Assembly (NCBI GenBank): GCA_014075295.1
Contig: CP046180.1
Coordinates: forward strand, 1,080,458-1,144,457
DNA: 64,000 nucleotides
Origin: Candidatus Mycalebacterium zealandia
GTDB lineage: Bacteria; Desulfobacterota_D; UBA1144; Nemesobacterales; Mycalebacteriaceae
Reading direction: 5' to 3'
Positions 44,727 to 53,495 of this stretch are shown piece after piece; position 1 is the first letter of the stretch, and each line of letters opens with the position of its first letter. The position numbers and the translations under genes were made by a program. The notes beneath the pieces are model-generated. The model was not told where the DNA came from. It searched no databases and was given only the letters and a program-made list of their open reading frames with translations.

Positions 44727-45782
44727 ATGCCTTTCAGAACAATTGAATGGAAAAACGGCGCGGCGGTCATTCTTGACCAGAGAAAATTGCCCGGAGAAAA
44801 AACCTATCTTGAGTGTAAAACTCACAAGCAGGTTGCCGAGGCAATACGCTCAATGGCAATAAGAGGCGCTCCCGCGATTGGCATCGCGGCGGCGATGGGA
44901 TACGCCCTCGGCGCGGCGGAAAACAAGTTCGGGACAAAACGGGAATTTGCAAGAAAAATGGCGCGAGTGAGTGAAACGCTGGCGCAAACACGCCCCACGG
45001 CGGTCAATCTCTTCTGGGCGCTTGAAAGGATGGGAAAATTGCTTTCCTCCAACCCTGAATCGGAGCCCGGGAAAATCGCTGAAATTCTGCGCGCCGAAGC
45101 AATCGCCATCTGCGATGAAGACTTGAATCTTTGCAAAAAAATAGGGAAAACCGGAGAGCCGCTCATAAAAAACGGCGCGACCGTTATGACTCACTGCAAC
45201 GCCGGAGGTCTGGCGACCGCCGGATACGGAACCGCGCTCGGAGTTTTGAGAGCCGCGAGGGACTCGGGCAAGGAAATAAATGTTATCTCATCCGAAACCC
45301 GCCCTCTGCTTCAAGGGGCGCGGCTTACGGCATGGGAACTTTCGGATGACGGCATACCGGTTCGGGTCATAACCGACACCGCCGCGGGATACGTTATGAA
45401 GAACGGCGGCGTGGATGCGGTTATTGTCGGGGCGGACAGAATTGCCTCAAACGGAGATGTCGCAAACAAGATAGGAACCTATCAACTGTCCGTTCTGGCA
45501 AAACACCACGGAATCGCGTTTTACGTCGCCGCGCCATGGTCAACAGTTGATATGAACTGCGCAAGCGGCAAAGACATTCCCATTGAGCAGAGAGACGAAC
45601 GGGAGGTTTCCCACATCGGACGGACGCGCACCGCCGCGAAAGGCGCGAAAATCATGAATCCGGCTTTTGACATAACGCCCGCCGAAAATATTGACTGCAT
45701 AATAACGGACAGGGGAATAGTAAAACCGCCGTGCAGAGAGAATATGGAAAAACTTCAGCCGACTTTTTCCATCTCTTCCTGA
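44727..45782 (+). CDS. mtnA: Methylthioribose-1-phosphate isomerase
   Basis: Methionine-salvage enzyme converting methylthioribose 1-phosphate to the ribulose form. The 351-residue protein has MAIRGAPAIGIAAA, THCNAGGLATAGYGTALG with the catalytic Cys, and GADRIASNGDVANKIGT with the catalytic Asp. Other mtn genes are not in the window. An eIF2B-like relative acting on ribose-1,5-bisphosphate is less likely. Its last 28 bases overlap the convergent DksA-like gene. Confidence 0.93.
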   Translation: MPFRTIEWKNGAAVILDQRKLPGEKTYLECKTHKQVAEAIRSMAIRGAPAIGIAAAMGYALGAAENKFGTKREFARKMARVSETLAQTRPTAVNLFWALERMGKLLSSNPESEPGKIAEILRAEAIAICDEDLNLCKKIGKTGEPLIKNGATVMTHCNAGGLATAGYGTALGVLRAARDSGKEINVISSETRPLLQGARLTAWELSDDGIPVRVITDTAAGYVMKNGGVDAVIVGADRIASNGDVANKIGTYQLSVLAKHHGIAFYVAAPWSTVDMNCASGKDIPIEQRDEREVSHIGRTRTAAKGAKIMNPAFDITPAENIDCIITDRGIVKPPCRENMEKLQPTFSISS

Positions 45783-46261
45783 GCTTCAATCGTAAAACGG
45801 GCAAAAGGCATCACGCGCAAACGGTCTTCGCCGATTTTTTCGCCGGTCATCTCGCAAACTCCGTAAGTTCCCTCTCTTACGCGTTTGAGCGCGTCTTCAA
45901 TCTGATTCAGTTTGTTGCGCTCTCGCTCGGAAAAAGTCAGCGACAGAACTCTCTCTCTGTCATCGGATGCTTTGTCGTAAAAATCTCCCACATTAAGGCT
46001 GTTTTCCTGCTGAAGAGAGCGTGAAACATCTTTCAGAAGCCCATCTTTCATGAGTAACAGCTCCTTTGTGATTTCGTCAAGAAACCGCTTTCCGTATTTG
46101 CCGGATTTCGCGGCGGACACGCTCTTTTTTGTCTGTGCGGAGGCGGAAGGTTTTTTCTTCGCGGTTTTCTTTGCAACGGGGGCAACCTTATCCTTTGTTT
46201 TGAATTTTGAGGATGTCCCCTTAACAACGGTTTTGTTCTTTTTCACCTTTTTTTCAGCCAA
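45755..46261 (-). CDS. DksA/TraR-family protein with degenerate zinc finger
   Basis: A 168-residue protein. Residues 1-55 form a Lys-, Ala- and Ser-rich basic tail. A coiled-coil region (60-130) and the family's C-terminal globular end (TYGVCEMTGEKIGEDRL) follow. Only Cys136 remains of the Cys4 zinc site: the positions expected at 139, 157 and 160 are Thr, Thr and Ala. The coiled-coil tip DKASDDRE resembles the acidic tip of DksA-type RNA polymerase regulators. A role as a (p)ppGpp-linked regulator is plausible but the tail and lost cysteines are unusual. Confidence 0.8.
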   Translation of the reverse strand: MAEKKVKKNKTVVKGTSSKFKTKDKVAPVAKKTAKKKPSASAQTKKSVSAAKSGKYGKRFLDEITKELLLMKDGLLKDVSRSLQQENSLNVGDFYDKASDDRERVLSLTFSERERNKLNQIEDALKRVREGTYGVCEMTGEKIGEDRLRVMPFARFTIEAQEEMEKVG

Positions 46262-46327
46262 ATTACGTCCTCTGTTAGCGGTTTTGCGTCTTTTTCAGAG
46301 GTAGTTAAATATTTGAAAAGCCCTCAA

Positions 46328-46355
46328 TTGTCAAGCCCGCGTAAACTCGTATACT
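46328..46355 (+). promoter_or_regulatory. agcS promoter, sharing its -35 with a divergent promoter
   Basis: TTGTCA (46328-46333), 16-base spacer, TATACT (46350-46355) makes a good sigma-70 promoter 68 bases before agcS. On the other strand TTGACA (46334-46329) with TATTTA 17 bases on could drive the DksA-like gene at 46261. The two -35 boxes occupy nearly the same bases. Confidence 0.55.
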
Positions 46356-46422
46356 TACACGAAAAAGTATTGTCCGTTAGTCCGTATCTCGCAATTCGTC
46401 TGTTTTTCCGGAGGAAACCCGA

Positions 46423-47922
46423 ATGTCATTATTCCCGAAACCGTTTTCAATACTTTCAGCGTTTTTCGCGCTGTTTTTACCGATTACGGCGCGCGCGGAA
46501 ATTGACAAAGCCATTGATCAGGCGGTCAGCCCGCTCGCGGAGATATTGGGGAAATGGGTTTTCGTTTCCGTTCCGCTTTTCGGAAGCGACATCAAAATTG
46601 TGGTCGCTGTGCTCATCGGAGCAAGCATTTTCTGCACCATATATTTCAAATTCATAAACATAAGAGGTTTTAAACACGCAATAGATATTGTGAGCGGGAA
46701 AACGCCGGAATCATCGCAACCGGGCGCGCCCGGAGAAGTCAGCCACTTTCAGGCGCTCACGACCGCATGCGGAGCAACCGTGGGACTCGGCAACATAGCC
46801 GGAGTTGCCATAGCAGTTTCACAAGGCGGTCCCGGGGCGGCATTCTGGATGATGGTGGCGGGGCTGTTTGGAATGTCGCTCAAGTTTTGTGAATGCACTC
46901 TGGGAGTTAAATACCGCAAGGAAAATCCGGACGGTTCCGTGTCGGGCGGGCCGATGTATTACCTTTCGCGCGGCTTTGAAGAAATGGGAATGAAAAAACT
47001 CGGCAAGGTTCTTGCGTCTTTGTTCGCGGTGTTTTGCGTGGGCGGAGCAATAGGCGCGGGATGCCTTTTTCAGGCGAACCAGTCTTTCACACAGTTCAGC
47101 GAGATTTCAGGCGGAGGCGCCACTTCAGGTTGGATTTTCGGAGTGGTTGTCGCCATAGTGCTCGGGCTTGTTATCATCGGCGGAATAAAACAGATAGGTC
47201 GCGTAACTTCAAAAATTGTTCCGTTTATGGCGATTGTTTACGTGGGCGCGGCACTTGTGATTATCGGACTCAGATTTGACCAGGTACCCGAAGCGTTGTC
47301 GTTGATATTCCATGGCGCCTTCACGCCCGAAGGGGTTGAAGGCGGAGCGTTGGGAGTGATGATATGGGGATTTCAACGAGCCGCTTTCTCCAACGAAGCG
47401 GGGCTCGGTTCGGCGGCAATCGCCCACAGCACGGTAAAGACAAACTACCCCGCGACGGAAGGTCTGGTTTCGCTTCTTGAGCCGTTTTTGGACACAGTTG
47501 TCATCTGTTCCATAACAGCCCTTGTGATAGTTCTGACCGGCACCTATCAGATTACAGACGGAGGCATGGCGGGAATTGAAATAACATCGGCGGCGTTCGC
47601 GTCTTCAATATCGTGGTTCCCGTATGTTCTGGCTTTTGCCGCGATACTCTTCGCTTTCTCCTCAATGATATCGTGGAGTTATTACGGTCTTAAATCCTGG
47701 ACATTTCTGTTCGGCGAGACTGAAAGCAACAAACTGACCTTCAACGCCATATTTTGCGTCTGCGTGGCAATCGGCTCGGCTATCAGCCTGTCATCGGTTA
47801 TCAGTTTGTCCGACGCCCTTATCTTTCTTATGGCGTTTGTGAACATGATAGGAATTTTCGCGATGATTAACAAAGTCAAAGGCGAATTGAAAACCTACAA
47901 AGACAGCACAAACGGTTTTTAG
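46423..47922 (+). CDS. agcS: Alanine/glycine:cation symporter (AGCS family)
   Basis: A 499-residue inner-membrane transporter with about eleven hydrophobic helices. Signature stretches are ACGATVGLGNIAGVA, VSGGPMYYL and AAFSNEAGLGSAAIAHS. It takes up alanine or glycine with Na+. The N terminus looks like an unclassical signal sequence, common in this family. GGAGG precedes the ATG by seven bases. It ends four bases into the convergent CDP-alcohol transferase gene. Confidence 0.92.
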   Translation: MSLFPKPFSILSAFFALFLPITARAEIDKAIDQAVSPLAEILGKWVFVSVPLFGSDIKIVVAVLIGASIFCTIYFKFINIRGFKHAIDIVSGKTPESSQPGAPGEVSHFQALTTACGATVGLGNIAGVAIAVSQGGPGAAFWMMVAGLFGMSLKFCECTLGVKYRKENPDGSVSGGPMYYLSRGFEEMGMKKLGKVLASLFAVFCVGGAIGAGCLFQANQSFTQFSEISGGGATSGWIFGVVVAIVLGLVIIGGIKQIGRVTSKIVPFMAIVYVGAALVIIGLRFDQVPEALSLIFHGAFTPEGVEGGALGVMIWGFQRAAFSNEAGLGSAAIAHSTVKTNYPATEGLVSLLEPFLDTVVICSITALVIVLTGTYQITDGGMAGIEITSAAFASSISWFPYVLAFAAILFAFSSMISWSYYGLKSWTFLFGETESNKLTFNAIFCVCVAIGSAISLSSVISLSDALIFLMAFVNMIGIFAMINKVKGELKTYKDSTNGF

Positions 47923-49208
47923 GACTCTTTGCGGGGAACTCGTCCCCGGATTCTGAAAATGTCTTCAAGTTGGTGAAGGAAGATTCCGACAAGCCCCATT
48001 GTCGTAACAATCAGAATCCACATATAGCCTCCGGCCGCCGCCAAAAACACGAAAGCCAGCGAGTAAAAGTTTCTCCTCATTACCGGACGCAGGAAAGCCA
48101 TGAGGCGCCTGACCGGGGAAAGTGGGGCGTTGCCTAAAAGTTCGTCAATGCGGTGGTATGAAACCAGACTTCCGGACTTCGTGTAACGAACCATAAAAAT
48201 GAAAGACCACACCAGAAAGAAAAGAAAAATGGACAGGTTCAAAAGGCCCAGCCACAAAGCCAGATGCTGGTTGTCTCCGTGAATGTAGTAGCCGACCGGA
48301 ACACTGATGACAAAGCCCCCGATTGTTAGTTGGTCACTTATCGTGTCGACCCATTCGCCTCTCTTCGTTTCAAGTAGTTTGAGGCGCGCCACCTCGCCGT
48401 CGCAACGGTCAAGAATCGCGGCGATTTGCATAAAGACCGCCCCGAGAAACGGATACCCCGTCAAATACGCGATTATGCACGGCACGCCCGCCACAATGTT
48501 GGTCAGAACGCTTATATGGTTGGGGGTAAGCGAAGTGTTGCAGGCAAGCCACAAACTTATTGGCAAAGACAGCTTGCCGTTTATATTCTTGGCTATCCAG
48601 CCGGTTGAGGTCTTTCCCACGGTTGAAGCAATAAGCCGCCGCGCTCCTGAAAAAGACTCGGCATCAAGATTGATGGCGTAAAGACCTTCGGAGTTTTCAT
48701 ACTCAGTGATGCCCTCCATTCTGTAACGCCCCACCCATCTGGACAGATTGCAGTCTTCAAGAAGGTCCGCCACGGCTTCGGGCTCAACAATCGCCGCGCC
48801 GAGCGGTTTTGTAATTTTTGTGCCCGTGGAGTCATTTTCGGAGGTTTTCATCAAAACCGCCCCGCCGGTGGAAGGACTTTCCTTGATGAATTTTTCCAGA
48901 AGAGGCATCTGAAAAAACAGGTTTGCCTGCAATATCAGGACTTTGCCTCCCCGGTCACGTTCGGCAAAAACGGTGCCGGGCGCTGTAAAAGTTATCTTTG
49001 CATCACCCGAAACGGATTCGGGAAGCATGCGTCTTAATGTGGATTCAGAAGCCGTTGAAACAACGGTGATGTCATCAATGCCGCTCTTCAGACAAGAACG
49101 CACAAGCCTGCGGACCTGTGTGAGTCCGCCCACGGAAAATTCAAGAAAATCTTCAAGGGACTCGCCTTGAAATCCTGTCCCGCAAGCCACAATCAGGGCG
49201 TCCGTCAT
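47919..49208 (-). CDS. CDP-alcohol phosphatidyltransferase with N-terminal nucleotidyltransferase-like domain
   Basis: A 429-residue protein. The C-terminal half is a membrane domain with the full CDP-alcohol motif: Asp270, Gly271, Ala274, Arg275, Gly284, Asp288 and Asp292, followed by hydrophobic helices. Residues 1-200 look like a degenerate nucleotidyltransferase: ALIVACGTGFQG replaces the usual glycine-rich GLGSRL loop. The layout resembles bifunctional inositol-phosphate cytidylyltransferase/transferases that make phosphoinositol lipids or di-myo-inositol phosphate. Here the neighbouring active-looking cytidylyltransferase probably supplies the CDP-alcohol. The alcohol is unknown. Confidence 0.85.
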   Translation of the reverse strand: MTDALIVACGTGFQGESLEDFLEFSVGGLTQVRRLVRSCLKSGIDDITVVSTASESTLRRMLPESVSGDAKITFTAPGTVFAERDRGGKVLILQANLFFQMPLLEKFIKESPSTGGAVLMKTSENDSTGTKITKPLGAAIVEPEAVADLLEDCNLSRWVGRYRMEGITEYENSEGLYAINLDAESFSGARRLIASTVGKTSTGWIAKNINGKLSLPISLWLACNTSLTPNHISVLTNIVAGVPCIIAYLTGYPFLGAVFMQIAAILDRCDGEVARLKLLETKRGEWVDTISDQLTIGGFVISVPVGYYIHGDNQHLALWLGLLNLSIFLFFLVWSFIFMVRYTKSGSLVSYHRIDELLGNAPLSPVRRLMAFLRPVMRRNFYSLAFVFLAAAGGYMWILIVTTMGLVGIFLHQLEDIFRIRGRVPRKES

Positions 49209-49215
49209 TGCAGGG

Positions 49216-50001
49216 TTAACCCGAAGAAACTATTTTCAGAGATCCGCCAACCGCGGCGCGACGCCCGCCGCCGAACACAAATTTGTCAAAGTTATTTTTG
49301 GCGAGAAACAGATCTTTTGGATAGTCAACATCCATCCAGAACATATTGCCTATGTCGAAAGGTTTGATTTTATAGCCCTTGTTCAAAAGCCTCTGTATGC
49401 ATGACACATACCATTTCTGGCGCACATTTCCAGACCTCATCTCCTCTTCGGAAGCCCTCTTTAACATTTCGACACCGGTTCCCCTGAAAAGACGCAATCC
49501 CACCGACTCGTAATGGATATGGTCTTTAATGTCTTTTGTTACAAGCGACACATGACCGTTTTCCATCCTTATCTTCATGTCTTCCTCATCGTAATTCTCT
49601 TTCTTTTTGACCGGAAGCACTATGTTTTCTTTCCTCGCGTTTATCATGCTGTCCAGAATATCTATCTCAAATATGTCATCGCCGTTCATTATGACCAAAT
49701 CATCATTCATCTCGCCCCGCGCCAGACACAGAGACACAAGACTGTTGGTCGTTGTGTAGAACGGGTTGTAAAGGGTTTTGATCCTCATGCCGATGCTGTC
49801 ATAACTGCGCAGAAAGGCCTCAACTTTGTTAAAACCGAAGCCGACAACAATAACAACATCATTTATTCCACAGTCTCTTATGTGGTTTATCTGGTTTTGA
49901 AGGAGTGAGGTGCCGCCCACGTCAAGCAAGCACTTTGGAACATATTCGGTATAAGGGCGCAACCTGCTCCCCAAACCTGCAGCAAGAATAATCGCTTTCA
50001 T
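49216..50001 (-). CDS. Sugar- or alcohol-phosphate nucleotidyltransferase
   Basis: A 261-residue enzyme with an intact nucleotide-binding loop AAGLGSRLRPYTEYVPKCLL and the metal motif NGDDIFE. NPFYTTTNSLVSLCLA resembles choline- or inositol-phosphate cytidylyltransferases (LicC-like). It would activate a phospho-alcohol with CTP for the adjacent CDP-alcohol transferase, seven bases downstream on the same strand. The substrate cannot be told from sequence. Confidence 0.85.
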   Translation of the reverse strand: MKAIILAAGLGSRLRPYTEYVPKCLLDVGGTSLLQNQINHIRDCGINDVVIVVGFGFNKVEAFLRSYDSIGMRIKTLYNPFYTTTNSLVSLCLARGEMNDDLVIMNGDDIFEIDILDSMINARKENIVLPVKKKENYDEEDMKIRMENGHVSLVTKDIKDHIHYESVGLRLFRGTGVEMLKRASEEEMRSGNVRQKWYVSCIQRLLNKGYKIKPFDIGNMFWMDVDYPKDLFLAKNNFDKFVFGGGRRAAVGGSLKIVSSG

Positions 50002-50130
50002 AAAACCATCTCTCCCGGAACAAACAGATAAATAAAAATCGGAATTCTATATAAAGAATTGACGGCTAAACAACTCCAGCCCCCAGTTCTCTTTCATTAT
50101 CCCTCTTAAGACGGGGGAATTCAAGAAGTA

Positions 50131-50532
50131 TTATTGTTTATGCCCAACCTCCGGTATTGTGAATGGGCTTACTTCGTGTTTTACCGCCGTGATGTTGTTG
50201 CGCTCATCAACATAAACAAACTTGGGCTTGTGGTTCTTGCATTCGCTCTCATCATATGAACCGAAACTCACGATAATCAACGAATCGCCCTCACGCGCCA
50301 GATGGGCGGCCGCGCCGTTCACACACACCGCATTTGTGCCTCTTTCACCTTCTATCACGTATGTAAAGAACCTGTGGCCGTTAGTAACGTTGAATATGGA
50401 AACCTTCTCATGAACAAGCAAACCCGCCGCCTCTATGAGAACCGGGTCAAGAGTCAAACTCCCTTCGTATTCAAGGTCGGCTTCGGTAACTATCGCCTTG
50501 TGAATTTTTGATTTCAGCAAACTTATTTTCAT
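50131..50532 (-). CDS. panD: Aspartate 1-decarboxylase
   Basis: Forms beta-alanine for pantothenate. The 133-residue proenzyme self-cleaves at Gly-Ser in YEGSLTLD to make the pyruvoyl group. Lys9 and Tyr58-like positions and RGTNAVCVNGAAAHLA are conserved. It is last in the panB-panC-panD run, 16 bases after panC. Confidence 0.96.
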   Translation of the reverse strand: MKISLLKSKIHKAIVTEADLEYEGSLTLDPVLIEAAGLLVHEKVSIFNVTNGHRFFTYVIEGERGTNAVCVNGAAAHLAREGDSLIIVSFGSYDESECKNHKPKFVYVDERNNITAVKHEVSPFTIPEVGHKQ

Positions 50533-50548
50533 TGCAAATTCCTCCCCT

Positions 50549-51397
50549 TCAAAATCTTATGCTGTCTATAAGTCTGGCTTTCCCAACCCTCGCGGCAATT
50601 GCCGCTAAACTCCCTTCGGACGCTTTTTCAACCGGAATAAGCGTCTCAGGGTCGCAAATCTCAAGGTAATCCACCTCAACAATTCCCTCACCGGCGAGAA
50701 ACCGCCCGCCGTCTTTCAAAATCTCCGCGCTCTCACGCATCCCCGACTCAAAAAGCCGCTTCATTTTAAATAAAACGCGCGGAATAGCAACCGCCGTTTC
50801 CCTTTCCTGTTCAGAAAGGTATTCATTTCGCGAACTCATGGCAAGACCGGACGGCTCCCTCACGGTGGGAACCGCTATTATGTGAACGTCAAGATGAAGA
50901 TCCCTGACAACTCTTTTGATTATCGCGAGTTGCTGAAAATCTTTCTCGCCAAATCCCGCCACATCCGGACTGACTATGTTGAAAAGTTTCATTACAACAG
51001 TCGCCACCCCTTTGAAATGACCGGGCCTTGAAGCGCCGCAAAGAAACTTCTGCAACTCGCTTGCCTCAACGGAGGTCTGAAACCCGGGCGGGTATATCTC
51101 ATCCGCGGACGGCAGAAAAACAGCGTCAATTCCGGTGGTGGAAAGTTTTTCAACATCGCCCTCTTCGTCCCTTTTGTAACCTCCGTAGTCCTCTCCGGCT
51201 GAGAATTGAAGTGGATTGACAAATATACTTGCCACGCACACATCGGCATGGGCGGAAGTCTCCCGCACAACGCTCAAATGCCCCTCGTGAATTGATCCCA
51301 TGGTGGGAACAAGACCGACTTTGCGCCCGTTACGCACCGCGGCGGACGAGAATTCCCTCATCTCGTCAACCGTTCTGATGATGGCGGGGGATTTCAC
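50549..51397 (-). CDS. panC: Pantothenate synthetase
   Basis: Joins pantoate and beta-alanine with ATP. The 282-residue protein has PTMGSIHEGHL with the HIGH-like loop, FVNPLQF, GEKDFQQ and SSRNEYLS. Its ATG overlaps the panB stop by four bases, so it is translationally coupled. Confidence 0.97.
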   Translation of the reverse strand: MKSPAIIRTVDEMREFSSAAVRNGRKVGLVPTMGSIHEGHLSVVRETSAHADVCVASIFVNPLQFSAGEDYGGYKRDEEGDVEKLSTTGIDAVFLPSADEIYPPGFQTSVEASELQKFLCGASRPGHFKGVATVVMKLFNIVSPDVAGFGEKDFQQLAIIKRVVRDLHLDVHIIAVPTVREPSGLAMSSRNEYLSEQERETAVAIPRVLFKMKRLFESGMRESAEILKDGGRFLAGEGIVEVDYLEICDPETLIPVEKASEGSLAAIAARVGKARLIDSIRF

Positions 51398-52212
51398 CGT
51401 TTTTTCCCGTCCGGAGATGGGAAAACGCCTTTTCTGACTTCACGGATGTATTCTCCGGTCGCGGCGGAAAAGATTTTTCTTGCTTCGGAGTATTTCTTCA
51501 CAAATCCCGGTAGCGGACCCTTTGTAAGTCCCACCATGTCGTCAAAAACAAGAACCTGACCGTCACATCCGCCGCCCGAACCGATGCCTATAACCGGTAT
51601 GTCGACTGCGGAGGTTATTTTTTCCGTAAGAGAAGGCTCAACACGCTCAAGAAGAAGCGCAAACGCTCCCTCGCCGGCGCATTCAAGGGCAAGGTCGTAG
51701 ATAAACTGCGCGGACTCTGAAGTTTTTCCCTGAACTCCGTATCCACCGAGCATATTGACCGACTGCGGACACAGCCCCACATGTGCTATAACGGGAATCC
51801 CCGAGTCCGTGAGGGCGCGAACGGTTTTTGTGTAGCGCGTTGCGTTGACCTCTATTTTTACCGATTCCGCGCCGCCGCGTTTCATAAGATTTCCGGCATT
51901 CCTTACGGCGTCATAGTCGCTTGCCTGATACGAAAGAAACGGCATATCCGCACACAGATGTGCCGTTTTGATGCCGCGCGCCACGTTTTTTGTGTGGTAA
52001 ATCATCTCGCTCATGCGCACCGGAATTGTGCTCTCAAGCCCCTGAACAACGTTGCCGAGCGAATCGCCCACGAGAACAACATCAACGCCGCACTCATCAA
52101 CTATTGAAGCAACAGACCAGTCGTAAGCCGTGATGGCGACAATCTTACGCCCGTCTTCCTTCATGCGCTTCAGATGGGTAATTCGCACCTTTTTTGTCCG
52201 CTTTTTCTCCAT
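51394..52212 (-). CDS. panB: 3-methyl-2-oxobutanoate hydroxymethyltransferase
   Basis: Makes ketopantoate. From ATG 52212 (MEKKRTKKVRITHLKRMK) it has 272 residues, typical length. VLVGDSLGNVVQG and the HVGLCPQSV loop are diagnostic. A longer in-frame start would reach the divergent aminotransferase region. It is the first gene of panB-panC-panD. Confidence 0.97.
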   Translation of the reverse strand: MEKKRTKKVRITHLKRMKEDGRKIVAITAYDWSVASIVDECGVDVVLVGDSLGNVVQGLESTIPVRMSEMIYHTKNVARGIKTAHLCADMPFLSYQASDYDAVRNAGNLMKRGGAESVKIEVNATRYTKTVRALTDSGIPVIAHVGLCPQSVNMLGGYGVQGKTSESAQFIYDLALECAGEGAFALLLERVEPSLTEKITSAVDIPVIGIGSGGGCDGQVLVFDDMVGLTKGPLPGFVKKYSEARKIFSAATGEYIREVRKGVFPSPDGKKR

Positions 52213-52301
52213 CCCAAGTAAATCTAACAGGCAAAAGCGGACTGGAAAAGTCCGGATCGACAAGTTGAAATTCAAGAGCGTTAAAATATAATCGCTTTAT
52301 C

Positions 52302-53495
52302 ATGAAAGGTTCGGGCGGGCGATGGAAGTCGCCTCTTATACAAAGCCTTCCGGAATACGTCTTCAGCACGGTTGACAAACTCAAGAAAGACGCACGGATA
52401 AAAGGGGAAGACATAATTGATTTGGGCATGGGCAATCCGGACCGCCCGACCCCAGGTCATATTGTTGAAAAACTGATTGAGTCTTCAGGCAAACCGCGCA
52501 ACCACCGTTATTCGGCGTCCGCCGGAATAACGAACTTGAGAAAAGCTGTTTGCGACTGGTATGAGCGGAGGTTTAACGTAAAACTCAACCCCGACAGGGA
52601 AGCGGTCGCCACAATGGGCATAAAAGAGGGAATTTCACATCTTATGCCGTGCCTGCTCTCCGCCGGAGACAGCGTAATTGTCCCGGTTCCGGCGTATCCA
52701 ATTCACCCTTACTCGGTAACCATAGCCGGAGGCAAGCCGGTTCCGGTTCCGCTTGTCTCCGACACCGACACCCTTATAGGCTCAATAGAGAAAGCGGTGC
52801 GCAAGAACGGAAAAAAGGTAAAGGCAATTCTGGTGTCGTTTCCAAACAATCCGACCACTCAGACAGTCAACATTGATTTCTTTGAAAAGATTGTGGATTT
52901 AGCGCGCGAGGCGGGGATTCTGATTATTCACGATTTTGCCTACGCGGAGTTGTGTTTTGATGGCACGCCTCCGAGCATAATGCAGGTCAAAGGGGCGAAG
53001 GAAGTCGCCGTTGAGTTCTACTCACTTTCAAAAACCTACAATATGCCGGGCTGGAGGGTTGGATTTATGGTGGGCAACCCGGAGATTGTGGCGCATTTGA
53101 AGAAGATTAAAAGTTACCTTGACTACGGAATTTTCCAGCCCATCCAAATCGCGTCCATTCTTGCAATGAACGGCTCGCAGAAATGCGTTGACGAAGTAAG
53201 AGAAACCTACCGCTCAAGACGCGACAAACTCATAAAATCATTCGCCAAAGCCAACTGGGAGATTGAGCCGCCGTCCGCAACTATGTTCGTCTGGGCGAAA
53301 ATTCCCGAACAGTTTGAAAAAATGGGCTCGCTTGAGTTTTCAAAGATGCTTGTAAAAAAAGCGGGTGTTGTCTCTTCTCCGGGAGTGGGATTTGGCAAAC
53401 ACGGCGAAGGGTTTGTGCGCTTCGCTCTGGTGGAAAACGAAAAACGCATAGGGCAGGCGGCGCGAAATCTGGACAAAACGCTTGGCAAACGCTAA
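52302..53495 (+). CDS. Class I aminotransferase, AlaC/LL-DAP type
   Basis: A PLP enzyme of 397 residues. The cofactor lysine is in SLSKTYNMPGWR, NNPTT and the Asp of DFAYAELCF are present. YSASAGITNLRKAV is typical of the AlaC/DapL group. It probably makes alanine from pyruvate and glutamate, though LL-diaminopimelate aminotransferase cannot be excluded. It ends four bases into the convergent Omp85 gene. Confidence 0.88.
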   Translation: MKGSGGRWKSPLIQSLPEYVFSTVDKLKKDARIKGEDIIDLGMGNPDRPTPGHIVEKLIESSGKPRNHRYSASAGITNLRKAVCDWYERRFNVKLNPDREAVATMGIKEGISHLMPCLLSAGDSVIVPVPAYPIHPYSVTIAGGKPVPVPLVSDTDTLIGSIEKAVRKNGKKVKAILVSFPNNPTTQTVNIDFFEKIVDLAREAGILIIHDFAYAELCFDGTPPSIMQVKGAKEVAVEFYSLSKTYNMPGWRVGFMVGNPEIVAHLKKIKSYLDYGIFQPIQIASILAMNGSQKCVDEVRETYRSRRDKLIKSFAKANWEIEPPSATMFVWAKIPEQFEKMGSLEFSKMLVKKAGVVSSPGVGFGKHGEGFVRFALVENEKRIGQAARNLDKTLGKR

